From an uncultured Bacteroidales bacterium (GTDB taxonomy: Bacteria; Bacteroidota; Bacteroidia; Bacteroidales; Porphyromonadaceae): a stretch of DNA of 64,000 bases. Below the pieces are notes generated by a model. It was not told the DNA's origin, ran no database searches, and worked only from the letters and a program-made list of their open reading frames with translations. Every line of letters starts with the position of its first letter. Position 1 is the stretch's first letter. A program made the translations under genes and the position numbers. This document shows, piece after piece, positions 26,206-34,822 of this stretch. The stretch covers positions 1-64,000 of the forward strand of contig CABTZX010000004.1 of the NCBI GenBank assembly GCA_902489445.1, in the 5' to 3' direction.

Positions 26206-28323
26206 TTAATAACGATAAGAAACGGAAACAGCCGCGTCAAAACCTCCCGGCATTCCGTCCGGTTCGGATGCTGTTCCTATATAAGTTAAGGCGCCTTCCA
26301 TGCGCCAATTACCTTTCTTTAGAGCCAATTGCACGCTCGCCACGCCGCCTTTGCCGTAGAACATTGAGCGCATACGTGTGTAACGTACGCGGGGAACGTA
26401 GAGATACGTGCGTGCAGCAAAGCTTGTGGTCGCAAAATAGCCGCCGAGTAGGCTCAGCTTTATGCTTTCGGTTGGGCGATAGCTCCCTTGCAGCGCGAGC
26501 ATTAAGCCTTCCTCCTCCGCATGGGTACGTTTGTATTGCCCCATTAAGCGCATCCGCCAGCGTGTGGCGGCTTGCCATTCGCTGCCCAGAAGCACGCGTG
26601 TGACCAATTCTGTGACGTTTTGCTTGCGAAGGGTTACGCTTCCGTACACTTTGCTTCGGTTATTCCGCGTATAAGTAAGCGTGGCCGACGCGGCAAATCC
26701 CTTGATTTGCTCTTCTTTTGAGCGTGCTCGCGGGCGAAGTGATCGGTAGAGATCCAAATAACTATCAAGCGTTAATTGATAGGGAAGTGCACTTCTGTAG
26801 CGAACAAACAGCCCCTGTTCGTTGCCCGGTGTGCTGAAGTGAGTCAGCGAATTGCCATTTAGCGATACAAAGCCCCCTGATAGGTGTCGCGCAGATAGAA
26901 GCAAAATCCCGCTTTCACCACTGTTATAGCGACAAGTAGCCGTAACTGCCGCACCGTTTCCCTCTGATACGGCGGCTTCCATCCCTAAAGCGAGCCGACC
27001 GCTCTGTGCCGTCCACTTGCCATCAGCCGAGAATACGTAGCTACGAACCACATTTTCGAGGAACGGATGGTTGCTATAGCCCGGAAGATGCGCCGCGGTA
27101 GCTCCGTCCCACCGGATCAGCATCCCGTTAACGCCCAGCTGTAGCGTGCCGCGTCCCCATTGCAAGCGACCGGCAAAGCAGTTTTCCGCAATACGATGCC
27201 TTCTTTCCAGCTCTTTTTCCGTTCGATGCGGCGTTTCGGGCCGTAGCGACGTAATCAGATTATCCTCTTCAATGAAGCTCCCGTCCTTACGTTGGCGCGA
27301 AAAAGCAAGGATCAGCCCGAAATCTTTCAGCCCCAATTCCACGGCGGCACCCCGAAAACGCGTGTTATAGTTATCGCTCAATACGCGGCGCAATGCCTTC
27401 TCCCGTCGCAAGTTACTGCTGTACGGAACCACGCCGTGCATAAAGCTGTGTCGCGCCACCAGTCCCAAGCCCCAACTAAGCCCGTAATCGCCGAGAATAA
27501 GTTGCTTCAGAATACCCTTTTGGGGCGTATAACTCAGAAAAGCGCCATACGAATCGAACCCTTTCGTATCGTACGCAAAGATCGGCTCATACCGATCTTT
27601 GTCCGCCAGCACGCCATATTCGATGTCGGATGCTCGTCCTCTTGCGCGCAATTGAATCTCGTAAGGCGCGCCTAAGTACGTATCTTCCCAAATATCGTTC
27701 CGTACCCCGAACGGCATCCCTCCGCTTAAAGTTACTTCTCCGGAGGGCTTTCGCCAGCTTGCAACCGGTATCTCCTCATACGTAATGAGCGGAGCCACGC
27801 GCTCAATGGTTCTTTTATCCCAGTAAGGAATTAGCTTGAGTTCGGCAACGGAACGGATATTGCCGTTTTTCCGATGCCGATAGGCTACGAGCGAAGCCGC
27901 CTGCAGACTATCCACGCCAAGGCTGTCGCGAAGCGCCGCAAGGGAGAGCTTGTTCACGCTGAGCCTGCCGTGTTCCCGCTCTTCGGTACGTGCGTTGACG
28001 TAACTATCCAGAAAGTCATCAATAAGTTCCTCCTTCACGTACCCGTCTTCGATAAGTCCGATCACTTCAGAAGCTTCCGGCTCCGCACGTTCCGCTACCG
28101 AATCGCCCGAAACATAGCGAGCCGCCCTCACGATGTGCCTTGGTACGCTCCCGCCCTTTGCGGAGTTGTCCCGCGAAACATGAACCGAATCACTTGAAAT
28201 ATAGCGAGCCGCCCGCGCGATCTGCCTTGGTGCGCCACCGCCCCTTGCGGAACCGATCAACGGAAGCACCGTGCCTAATGCAAACAAGAGGCAGAGGCTC
28301 AGATACCGAGCTGTATGTTTCAT
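26206..28323 (-). CDS. Helix-hairpin-helix outer-membrane barrel-like protein
   Basis: 705 residues: signal peptide (about 1-26), a low-complexity segment with a 29-residue direct duplication (RQIARAARYI / RHIVRAARYV), ComEA-type helix-hairpin-helix motifs at about 120-185 (LSLAALRDSLGVDSLQAASL; VAELKLIPYWDKRTIERVAP), then about 500 residues of alternating beta pattern ending in SVSYRY, an aromatic C-terminus typical of outer-membrane barrels. This HHH-plus-barrel architecture recurs in Bacteroidetes without known function; DNA or peptidoglycan contact is speculation. It is co-transcribed with mntP. Confidence 0.75.
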   Translation of the reverse strand: MKHTARYLSLCLLFALGTVLPLIGSARGGGAPRQIARAARYISSDSVHVSRDNSAKGGSVPRHIVRAARYVSGDSVAERAEPEASEVIGLIEDGYVKEELIDDFLDSYVNARTEEREHGRLSVNKLSLAALRDSLGVDSLQAASLVAYRHRKNGNIRSVAELKLIPYWDKRTIERVAPLITYEEIPVASWRKPSGEVTLSGGMPFGVRNDIWEDTYLGAPYEIQLRARGRASDIEYGVLADKDRYEPIFAYDTKGFDSYGAFLSYTPQKGILKQLILGDYGLSWGLGLVARHSFMHGVVPYSSNLRREKALRRVLSDNYNTRFRGAAVELGLKDFGLILAFSRQRKDGSFIEEDNLITSLRPETPHRTEKELERRHRIAENCFAGRLQWGRGTLQLGVNGMLIRWDGATAAHLPGYSNHPFLENVVRSYVFSADGKWTAQSGRLALGMEAAVSEGNGAAVTATCRYNSGESGILLLSARHLSGGFVSLNGNSLTHFSTPGNEQGLFVRYRSALPYQLTLDSYLDLYRSLRPRARSKEEQIKGFAASATLTYTRNNRSKVYGSVTLRKQNVTELVTRVLLGSEWQAATRWRMRLMGQYKRTHAEEEGLMLALQGSYRPTESIKLSLLGGYFATTSFAARTYLYVPRVRYTRMRSMFYGKGGVASVQLALKKGNWRMEGALTYIGTASEPDGMPGGFDAAVSVSYRY

Positions 28324-28360
28324 AATGTCGTCCGACAGTTCCCTTATCGTTTTCCTGCAA

Positions 28361-28368
28361 CAAAGGTA
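28361..28368 (-). promoter_or_regulatory. -7 box (TACCTTTG) of the HHH barrel-mntP operon
   Basis: A TAnnTTTG match on the minus strand, 37 bp before the ATG at 28323; predicted start near 28355. No well-spaced TTG was found. Confidence 0.45.
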
Positions 28369-28483
28369 GTCAATAGCCTACAATGCCGGCCACGTCTTTC
28401 GTTCTTTTCGCTCTGTTTCGGGGGACTTTTTGCCGCGGAACATCCTTTCATCGTCCCCTCTGCTACCGTCCCCTTCGCTCCTC

Positions 28484-28813
28484 CTACCCCAAAGTCCTAC
28501 AAATTGTACGTAGCTTTCCACCGGCTTGTACGAAGAAGCTCAACTGTTTTTACGAAGAGTCTCGACTATTTGTACGTAGATGTTCAACAAATTGTTTAAA
28601 GGATTTGTACAAATCCTTTAAAGTACGCGTATAAATCCTTTAAGCAGTTTATATAAATCCTTTAAATGATTTATCGAGAAGGTACGTAGGAATGGTTGAG
28701 AAAGTATAAAGAAATGATCGAGAAAGTATAAAGAAATGGTTGAGGATGTACGAAGAAAGAGTTGAGGAGCTATGTAGAAATGGGTGCAGAGGTTTGAAGG
28801 AATGGGCGGAAAG
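28484..28813 (+). repeat. Array D: about 15 tandem 22-bp units
   Basis: GTACG or a variant recurs in register at 28506, 28528, 28550, 28572, 28594 and on to 28682, 28704, 28726, 28748, 28770 and 28792. AAATCC occurs at 28611, 28633 and 28655; GAGAA-type runs at 28676, 28698, 28720, 28742 and 28764. All spacings are 22 bp. The unit is near GTACGAAGAAATGG then TTGAGAAA, drifting in the middle to an AAATCCTTTAAA version. It fills most of the 730-bp gap between the HHH barrel gene and the LRR gene; I see no gene in 28814-29055. Confidence 0.92.
28595..28622. repeat. Perfect 28-bp palindrome inside array D
   Basis: The half-site TTTAAAGGATTTGT is followed at once by its exact reverse complement, with GTAC at the centre. 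Two further partial copies of the right arm follow at 22-bp steps (28633, 28655). Confidence 0.95.
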
Positions 28814-29055
28814 CCAGGAGCGGCGAGCGAAAATGAATCGTTGTTCTTGCTCAATCGCATATATTTGCAACGGAGAAGTATCGAATCAACAGCTTCGTTT
28901 GTGGCTTTGTCTCAAGCGAGATGTTGCTCAGTGTGCTTAAAGCTCTTGCCGGCAAAGGGGCAAACTCAGGCGGAAATGCTTCGGTGGATTAGGAAGTCTC
29001 GGCTCGTTTGAATGGCGATTGGACGGTAGCTGAATAGATAATTGGAGATAAGAAG

Positions 29056-30087
29056 ATGGATCAAAAGTTGAACATGAACATGGAGAACAATGGTATGATG
29101 GAGGTAAAAGAGTACGATGTAAGCACAAATGCGTACGCGGAATGGAAGGCGCAGCAGGGGAAGGTGGCACATATCAGATTAGTGGGATATGCTACAGATG
29201 AGCAGATATATGCCTTTGCCGAGCTCTTTGATTATAAAGAGTACAAAACAATTACCCTTGGTACGCTGAAGTTAGATGAAACTGTCTACAGTGATGGGTA
29301 TCGATCCGTCTACGAGAGTAGAATGCAATTTTGGATTGAAGGGGGAGGGTTTGAGCTCCCACCGCTCATTAAAATGATCATGAACCGGGACAATGATAGC
29401 TTGTTTCGGGTAACCAAGGAGGGAAATATCTTCACCTCAGATATGCGGACGCTTATTCACATGCAGCAGGTGCCTGAAACGCTTGTGTTGGAGGGAATCG
29501 AGCGGATCGGGAATGTAGCCTTTTGCGGTGCGGATCGCATCAAGCACATAACCTTTTCCCAAGAATTACGATACATTGGGGAATACGCATTTAACAGTGT
29601 AGATAATCTGGACGTTCTTGAGCTTCCCGATTCGGTAACGGAATTGGGGATAGGAGCCTTTTACGGCTATCATCATCTTAAAAGCTTAAGGCTACCGCGG
29701 CACCTGCGTGTCATTCCCGACAAGTGTTTTAATGGAAATGAATTGGAACATCTTGAGATCCCTTCTTCCGTTCGGGAGATTGGTTCGGAGGCTTTCGGTA
29801 TATTTCCTTCTTACAAGGTTTCAATACCTGAGGGGGTAGAACGTATTGGGTACTATTCGTTCCCATACGTAAAACTGATTGACCTTCCAGCCAGTTTGAA
29901 GGAGATTGCACCGGACTTCTATTATGATGATCCGGTGGACGTCTCTGCCAAACCTCATCCGCCATATGTTCGCATTAGCGCAGATAATCCCATATTCTAC
30001 GCCAAGGGTGGATCGCTCTACTTTAGAGAAAACGACAAGTTGGCGCTGGCCAGTTGCTACAACGGACCGTGTAAATGGAATAGTTAG
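29056..30087 (+). CDS. BspA-type leucine-rich repeat protein
   Basis: A 343-residue protein with no signal peptide or membrane segment. Residues about 140-275 hold five to six BspA/LRR_5-type repeats (LVLEGIERIGNVAFCGADRI, ITFSQELRYIGEYAFNSV, LELPDSVTELGIGAF, LEIPSSVREIGSEAF). The N-terminal 130 residues show no family I recognise. BspA repeats usually occur on surface adhesins; here the missing signal suggests a cytosolic role. It is a monocistronic plus-strand gene between minus-strand operons, ending 57 bp before a strong hairpin. Confidence 0.8.
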   Translation: MDQKLNMNMENNGMMEVKEYDVSTNAYAEWKAQQGKVAHIRLVGYATDEQIYAFAELFDYKEYKTITLGTLKLDETVYSDGYRSVYESRMQFWIEGGGFELPPLIKMIMNRDNDSLFRVTKEGNIFTSDMRTLIHMQQVPETLVLEGIERIGNVAFCGADRIKHITFSQELRYIGEYAFNSVDNLDVLELPDSVTELGIGAFYGYHHLKSLRLPRHLRVIPDKCFNGNELEHLEIPSSVREIGSEAFGIFPSYKVSIPEGVERIGYYSFPYVKLIDLPASLKEIAPDFYYDDPVDVSAKPHPPYVRISADNPIFYAKGGSLYFRENDKLALASCYNGPCKWNS

Positions 30088-30143
30088 TCGTTACGCGCCA
30101 CACCGTACGGGCGTAGGAGCGAAACGAGAAAGGGAAACGAAAA

Positions 30144-30178
30144 AAGAACCTGTAGATGCCACGCATCTGCAGGTTCTT
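30144..30178 (-). terminator. Rho-independent terminator of the DUF6263 gene
   Basis: A 15-bp stem with one G-U pair (AAGAACCTGTAGATG against CATCTGCAGGTTCTT) and a 5-base loop. On the minus strand it is followed by TTTTTTCGTTT. The hairpin lies between convergent genes and may also stop the LRR transcript, but the plus side lacks a T-run. Confidence 0.85.
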
Positions 30179-30234
30179 ATGCTTCTTACGTCGTTGGTGA
30201 CGGGTTACGTCAGCGGCGCTTGAGAGTAAGTTGG

Positions 30235-31026
30235 TTACTGAGCCAGCTCGAAGGAGGTAGTGCTGTCTGCCTTCACGTTGACCATCGTTCCCTGCGCCAT
30301 CATACTTCCGGCGAGGGGAAGGGTCATCAGTCCGTAGATGGGCACACCGGTGGCGCGATCGAGTTCTACATTCAGATTTCCTTCACCGCTTATGGCAACG
30401 CCTTGGAACTCGCCTTCGAGTTTCACTTTACCGGTAATTAGGAACGAGCCTTCGGTTACATCGGAGAGCGTGTAGGTGGTTGTGGTGTGAGCCTCTTCTT
30501 CGGTAACCGTCCATGATTCGCCTTTCTTAACGGCTGCATGGTACATACCGGACATAACACCGGTGAATGTGTTGATTACCTGCTTAGCCGTGGCGGCATC
30601 GGTCCCTTCGGTAACGGCAACCGGTTCGCCAACCAACTCAAAGTAAGGAGTTACTTCGGCTTGAACCACCTTATGGGTAATCTTCTTGAGCTCTTTGTTC
30701 TGTTCGGTTTCAGTGGCATCTTCTGAGGACATCTTAAAGGTTTGTCCCATTGATTCGCCTTCGCCCTCGATTTTATTGATGATGGCAGATATCATATAGT
30801 TATCGCCCTTCTTTTCCGTAACGGAGAAGACAAACTCGGAGCGTACGGTATTGGATACCTTCATTTCTTGTCCGGAGAAAGAAATGAGCTGTTCCTGCTT
30901 CATAGTTTGACGAAGCGGTACCTTTACGGGAGGATTGAGGTTAAGCCGAATGTCGTAAGCTTGCTGCGCAAAGGCAGTAGTGAGCGTAAGTGCAAAAGCA
31001 GCTGCCCAATAAAGAAGTTTTCTCAT
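30235..31026 (-). CDS. Secreted DUF6263-like protein
   Basis: A 263-residue exported protein: signal peptide 1-20 ending AFAQQ, then a beta-rich body (VPLRQTMKQEQLISFSGQEM, FVFSVTEKKGDNYMISAIIN, GESWTVTEEEAHTTTTYTLS, VELDRATGVPIYGLMTLPL). The pattern fits the DUF6263 family of Bacteroidetes, possibly with a lipocalin-like fold; ligand and role are unknown. A terminator follows at once. It lies 31 bp after ribBA. Confidence 0.7.
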   Translation of the reverse strand: MRKLLYWAAAFALTLTTAFAQQAYDIRLNLNPPVKVPLRQTMKQEQLISFSGQEMKVSNTVRSEFVFSVTEKKGDNYMISAIINKIEGEGESMGQTFKMSSEDATETEQNKELKKITHKVVQAEVTPYFELVGEPVAVTEGTDAATAKQVINTFTGVMSGMYHAAVKKGESWTVTEEEAHTTTTYTLSDVTEGSFLITGKVKLEGEFQGVAISGEGNLNVELDRATGVPIYGLMTLPLAGSMMAQGTMVNVKADSTTSFELAQ

Positions 31027-31057
31027 GATTATTTGTTCGTTCGTTGTTGTTTAGGTG

Positions 31058-32275
31058 TTACTTAACGTTATGCAGTTTGTGCCCCATACGTTCCTTTTTA
31101 GTGCGGAGGTAATCTTCGTTGTATGGGTTAGGCTTTATTTCAAGGGGAACCACTTCAGCTATTTCCAATCCGTAGCTTTCAAGGCCGATACGCTTAACGG
31201 GGTTATTGGTCATAAGGCGCATTTTGCCCACGCCGATGCTTCGGAGCATTTGTGCGCCTACACCGTAATCACGTTCATCGGCTTCGTAGCCTAAATGGAG
31301 GTTGGCATCTACCGTATCGTAGCCGTTTTCCTGTAGTTTATAAGCCTTCATCTTAGCCATCAGCCCAATGCCACGTCCTTCCTGATTTAGGTATATAACT
31401 ACGCCCTTGCCTTCCTTTTCGATGGTTTCCATAGCAAGGTGGAGCTGTTCGCCACATTCGCAACGGCAAGAACCGAAAATATCACCGGTGGCACAGCTGG
31501 AGTGGACACGTACCAATACCGGTTCATCTGGCGTAAAGGAGCCTTTAATGAGGGCGATATGTTCGCGTCCGTTACTCTTCTGGCGGAAGGGAATGAGGTC
31601 AAAATCTCCGTAATGAGTAGGAAGGTGTATACGGGCACCCTGTTCAAGAATATTATCGGTACGAAGGCGGTAGGCGATAAGGTCCTTGATGGAAATAATA
31701 TGTAGGTTCCACTTTTCGGCAACCTTAAAGAGTTGAGGCAAACGCGCCATTGTGCCGTCTTCGTTAATAATCTCGATTAGAGCAGCAACAGGCTGCATGC
31801 CGGCAAGGCGCGCCAAGTCGATTGCCGCTTCGGTATGACCGGCACGACGCAATACCCCACGAGAGCGTGCCCGTAGCGGATTAACGTGCCCGGGACGTCC
31901 CAGATCGCCGGGTTGTGTATTCGGATTCGCTAAGGCGAGTATGGTCATAGCGCGGTCGTGCATCGATACACCGGTAGTACAGCCGTGACCGATAAGATCA
32001 ACGGTTACGGTGAAAGGAGTTTCGTGTAGCGAAGTGTTATCGTCTACCTGCATAGGCAGCTCGAGCCGTTCCGCTACTTCCTCACTGACGGGAGCGCAGA
32101 GTACGCCGCGCCCGTACTGCATCATAAAGTTGACCTTTTCGGGAGTAATCTTTTCGGCAGCTATGATAAAGTCGCCTTCGTTTTCGCGATCCTCATCGTC
32201 CACAACGATAACAAACTCTCCCTTTTTGAAGGCTTCCAAAGCCTCTTCGATAGTACTTAGCTTTCCTTTTTCCAT
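31058..32275 (-). CDS. ribBA: Bifunctional DHBP synthase / GTP cyclohydrolase II
   Basis: A 405-residue fusion supplying both starting reactions of riboflavin synthesis. Residues 1-205 are RibB ([40 protein letters not shown]). Residues 206-405 are RibA, with zinc-binding cysteines in [19 protein letters not shown] and the GTP site [16 protein letters not shown]. Zinc ligands and catalytic motifs are intact in both halves. Only 7 bp separate it from the LptG-like gene, so there is no FMN riboswitch. The riboflavin link to the flavin reductase at 15043-15630 is only general. Confidence 0.97.
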   Translation of the reverse strand: MEKGKLSTIEEALEAFKKGEFVIVVDDEDRENEGDFIIAAEKITPEKVNFMMQYGRGVLCAPVSEEVAERLELPMQVDDNTSLHETPFTVTVDLIGHGCTTGVSMHDRAMTILALANPNTQPGDLGRPGHVNPLRARSRGVLRRAGHTEAAIDLARLAGMQPVAALIEIINEDGTMARLPQLFKVAEKWNLHIISIKDLIAYRLRTDNILEQGARIHLPTHYGDFDLIPFRQKSNGREHIALIKGSFTPDEPVLVRVHSSCATGDIFGSCRCECGEQLHLAMETIEKEGKGVVIYLNQEGRGIGLMAKMKAYKLQENGYDTVDANLHLGYEADERDYGVGAQMLRSIGVGKMRLMTNNPVKRIGLESYGLEIAEVVPLEIKPNPYNEDYLRTKKERMGHKLHNVK

Positions 32276-32282
32276 TGCTTGA

Positions 32283-34238
32283 TTACGAGTGGGAGCTTTC
32301 TTCTTTCCCTATGGTGTTTATCTCTTCAATTCGGGTTGCGATTAGCTTTAGGGTAGTTTCGAGGAGCTCTATTCTCTTGTTTTCTTTCTGTTTACGCTTG
32401 TAAAGGTACAGAATAAAGGGCAAAGAGAGGGGTAAAAAGAGCAATAAAGCTATAAAGAGCGCACGCGAACGGGGAATAAGTAACGAGAAGTAACGCCTTT
32501 CCGCCGGTAGATTGCCCAAATAGCGTAGTACGAGCAAGTCATCCAAGTCAATCAGCTTATCAATCATATGGTTTAGCTGTCCGTTGGCGATACGCAATTG
32601 CTTATTGAGCGCAAGTAAATGGCGATGCCGAAAGACTCCTTTTGCTAGGAAAGGATTGGCTTTGAGTGTATTGATTTCGTTTTGCGCAAGAGTGACTTCC
32701 TCCAGTGCCTTACTTGTAGTGGTACGAATGATGATGAGTTCGCGACGAGTTACTTCGCGTTGCTTCACGGGTCGGAAGACGCTTTTGATTCTTTCCACTA
32801 TAGCATCTACATTAAGCGTTGCGGAGTCCTTTGCCGCTTGAATAGTGAGATAAACGCCGAGCGGTAGCAAAACGAACGAGGAAAGCCACATACCTATCCA
32901 AACAGGCCACTCGCCATTATACCCCATTTTGTATCCGTAGGTATCAATCATGTAGTAGATAATGAAGATTAGTACGCATACAACCATTGGCGTACCGATA
33001 CCGCCCTTGCGAATGATGGCTCCCAAAGGCGCACCGATAAAGAAGAAGAGTAGGCATGCCACCGGGAAGGTGAACTTACGATGACGTTCCTGATCGTGCG
33101 TACGGTAGAAGTAGGCTTGCCAATCGTATTCATTGAATCTGCCCTCCGCATCCTGAGATAGAGTATTCAGTTGTTCCATTCCCGCTTGCATCGCGGCCTC
33201 AGCTTCAGAAAAAGGAATTGACGCAAGTACGCTGTCCAACGGCACTATGCGCTGCTGCTTTCGTGTTTTGGCGATATACGCCTCTTTCTTTGCCTGATCG
33301 GCTGAGAGTGCGCCGCCGCGATCTTCGTGTACACGTTCCATAATGAGATCGGCATTTTGTGTGCCAATGCTATCCAGGGCGTAGCGCGCCGTATCTTGGA
33401 TATACACGGTAAGCTGGTGAAGATTCTTTCCGACAAACTGATCGCGCAATCCCTCATCGCTCTGCAGCTCAAAGTTGGCATCAAAAGGAATAACAATCTG
33501 CTTGTAAGCAAAGTGCTCTTTAAAATAGGAACGTGCCACATCTTGTGAATAGGTGTTTTCAGTTCCTTCGCGCAATCCGCTTTTGAGCTGCTGAAAGCTC
33601 TCGCCCCTCCATAGGTCTAAGGTAAGGAACGTTTTAGAGGCATCCATTACCAACTTGCCCGAATCGGCTCGAATGATGCGTGTGGCATCAAAACCTCCGG
33701 AAATATCGTATATCAGTACTCCGCTGAGAGAACGATCTTTCGGTATTTTCTTCTTAACGAAGATGCTGTAGTCGCTAATTCCGTTGTAAAAGCTTCCCTC
33801 GGGAATTTCCAAGTCCGGTTGCTTGTAGCGTGCCGAGAAAGCTATCTGGTAGAAGCGTACTTGGGCATCCATCATCACGATATTAAGGTAGAAAAAGAGC
33901 CCCACACTTATGGCCACAATAATCCCGATTAGGGGAAGCATCGTGCGGTGTAGCGATACACCGGCACTTTTAATCGCCAAAAGCTCCAATCGTTCGCCCA
34001 ACCCGCCAAAGGTCATTAGTGAAGCCAGCAGAATGCCTAATGGTAGCGCTGTAGGGAGGCTCATCAACGCCACTTGCACAAACGCCTCCATTAGAGTGGA
34101 AAGTGCCAATCCTTTGCCAACAAAATCGTCCGTATAACGCCACAAGAACTGCATCACCACCACAAACCAGCAGATTGAAGCAGTCATGAGAAGCAGGGGA
34201 ATGAACTGCTTCAGCATATAGATGTGTAAACGTTTCAT
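32283..34238 (-). CDS. LptF/LptG family (YjgP/YjgQ) permease
   Basis: 651 residues. Three N-terminal helices (about 10-32, 55-75, 100-122) begin with [18 protein letters not shown]; a periplasmic beta-jellyroll-like domain runs to about 370; three helices follow (about 400-470), then a coiled, helical C-terminal extension with a further helix ([19 protein letters not shown]). In LPS export this permease works with LptB ATPase to extract LPS from the inner membrane. The long C-terminal extension is common to Bacteroidetes members. Its ATG overlaps the ruvC stop by 4 bp. Confidence 0.92.
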   Translation of the reverse strand: MKRLHIYMLKQFIPLLLMTASICWFVVVMQFLWRYTDDFVGKGLALSTLMEAFVQVALMSLPTALPLGILLASLMTFGGLGERLELLAIKSAGVSLHRTMLPLIGIIVAISVGLFFYLNIVMMDAQVRFYQIAFSARYKQPDLEIPEGSFYNGISDYSIFVKKKIPKDRSLSGVLIYDISGGFDATRIIRADSGKLVMDASKTFLTLDLWRGESFQQLKSGLREGTENTYSQDVARSYFKEHFAYKQIVIPFDANFELQSDEGLRDQFVGKNLHQLTVYIQDTARYALDSIGTQNADLIMERVHEDRGGALSADQAKKEAYIAKTRKQQRIVPLDSVLASIPFSEAEAAMQAGMEQLNTLSQDAEGRFNEYDWQAYFYRTHDQERHRKFTFPVACLLFFFIGAPLGAIIRKGGIGTPMVVCVLIFIIYYMIDTYGYKMGYNGEWPVWIGMWLSSFVLLPLGVYLTIQAAKDSATLNVDAIVERIKSVFRPVKQREVTRRELIIIRTTTSKALEEVTLAQNEINTLKANPFLAKGVFRHRHLLALNKQLRIANGQLNHMIDKLIDLDDLLVLRYLGNLPAERRYFSLLIPRSRALFIALLLFLPLSLPFILYLYKRKQKENKRIELLETTLKLIATRIEEINTIGKEESSHS

Positions 34239-34822
34239 TCCTTTTTATACGGATTGCTTATCCTACCCGGGTTGTTCTTTACAAAGTCTTTCCAATCGCG
34301 TAGCACACGGGTACCTGAAGCCAACGGATTAGAAGTTTGATAAAAATGGCATAGTGCAGCTGCCAACCCGTCCGTTGCGTCTAATGCAGGAAGCATATCG
34401 CTATCGGGGATGCGCAACAAACGTTGCAACATTTCGGCAACCTGTTCCTTGGAGGCATCGCCGTGCCCTGTTATCGATTGTTTGATTCGTCGTGGTGCAT
34501 ACTCGGTTATAGGCAAATCACGTGCCAGAGCTGCTGCAATAGCTACTCCCTGAGCGCGACCCAACTTGAGCATACTTTGCACGTTCTTACCATAGAAAGG
34601 GGCCTCTATCGCCATTTCATCCGGGAGGAACTCGGCGATAATTCCCGTGATACGATCGTAGATGCGTTTCAAACGTAAGTAAGGATCGGTCAGCTTGCCC
34701 AATTCAATGATCCCCATCGCCAAATACTTAGGTTTGGAGCCGTTGGTTTGGAGCAATCCGTAACCCATAACTACCGTTCCCGGGTCAACGCCGAGAATAA
34801 TCCGTTCCGCCTTCACTTCCAT
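34235..34822 (-). CDS. ruvC: Crossover junction endodeoxyribonuclease RuvC
   Basis: The 195-residue Holliday-junction resolvase. Seen: first acidic residue in ILGVDPGT (Asp13), Glu74 in [26 protein letters not shown], and the last acidic pair in [14 protein letters not shown] near 150. The catalytic set is complete. It overlaps uvrA by 10 bp upstream and the LptG-like gene by 4 bp downstream, so uvrA-ruvC-lptG-ribBA form an operon. Confidence 0.97.
   Translation of the reverse strand: MEVKAERIILGVDPGTVVMGYGLLQTNGSKPKYLAMGIIELGKLTDPYLRLKRIYDRITGIIAEFLPDEMAIEAPFYGKNVQSMLKLGRAQGVAIAAALARDLPITEYAPRRIKQSITGHGDASKEQVAEMLQRLLRIPDSDMLPALDATDGLAAALCHFYQTSNPLASGTRVLRDWKDFVKNNPGRISNPYKKE

Noticed and set aside
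32276..32282. FMN riboswitch before ribBA, and a manganese riboswitch before mntP
   Set aside because: Only 7 bp and 2 bp separate these genes from the preceding ones, leaving no room.
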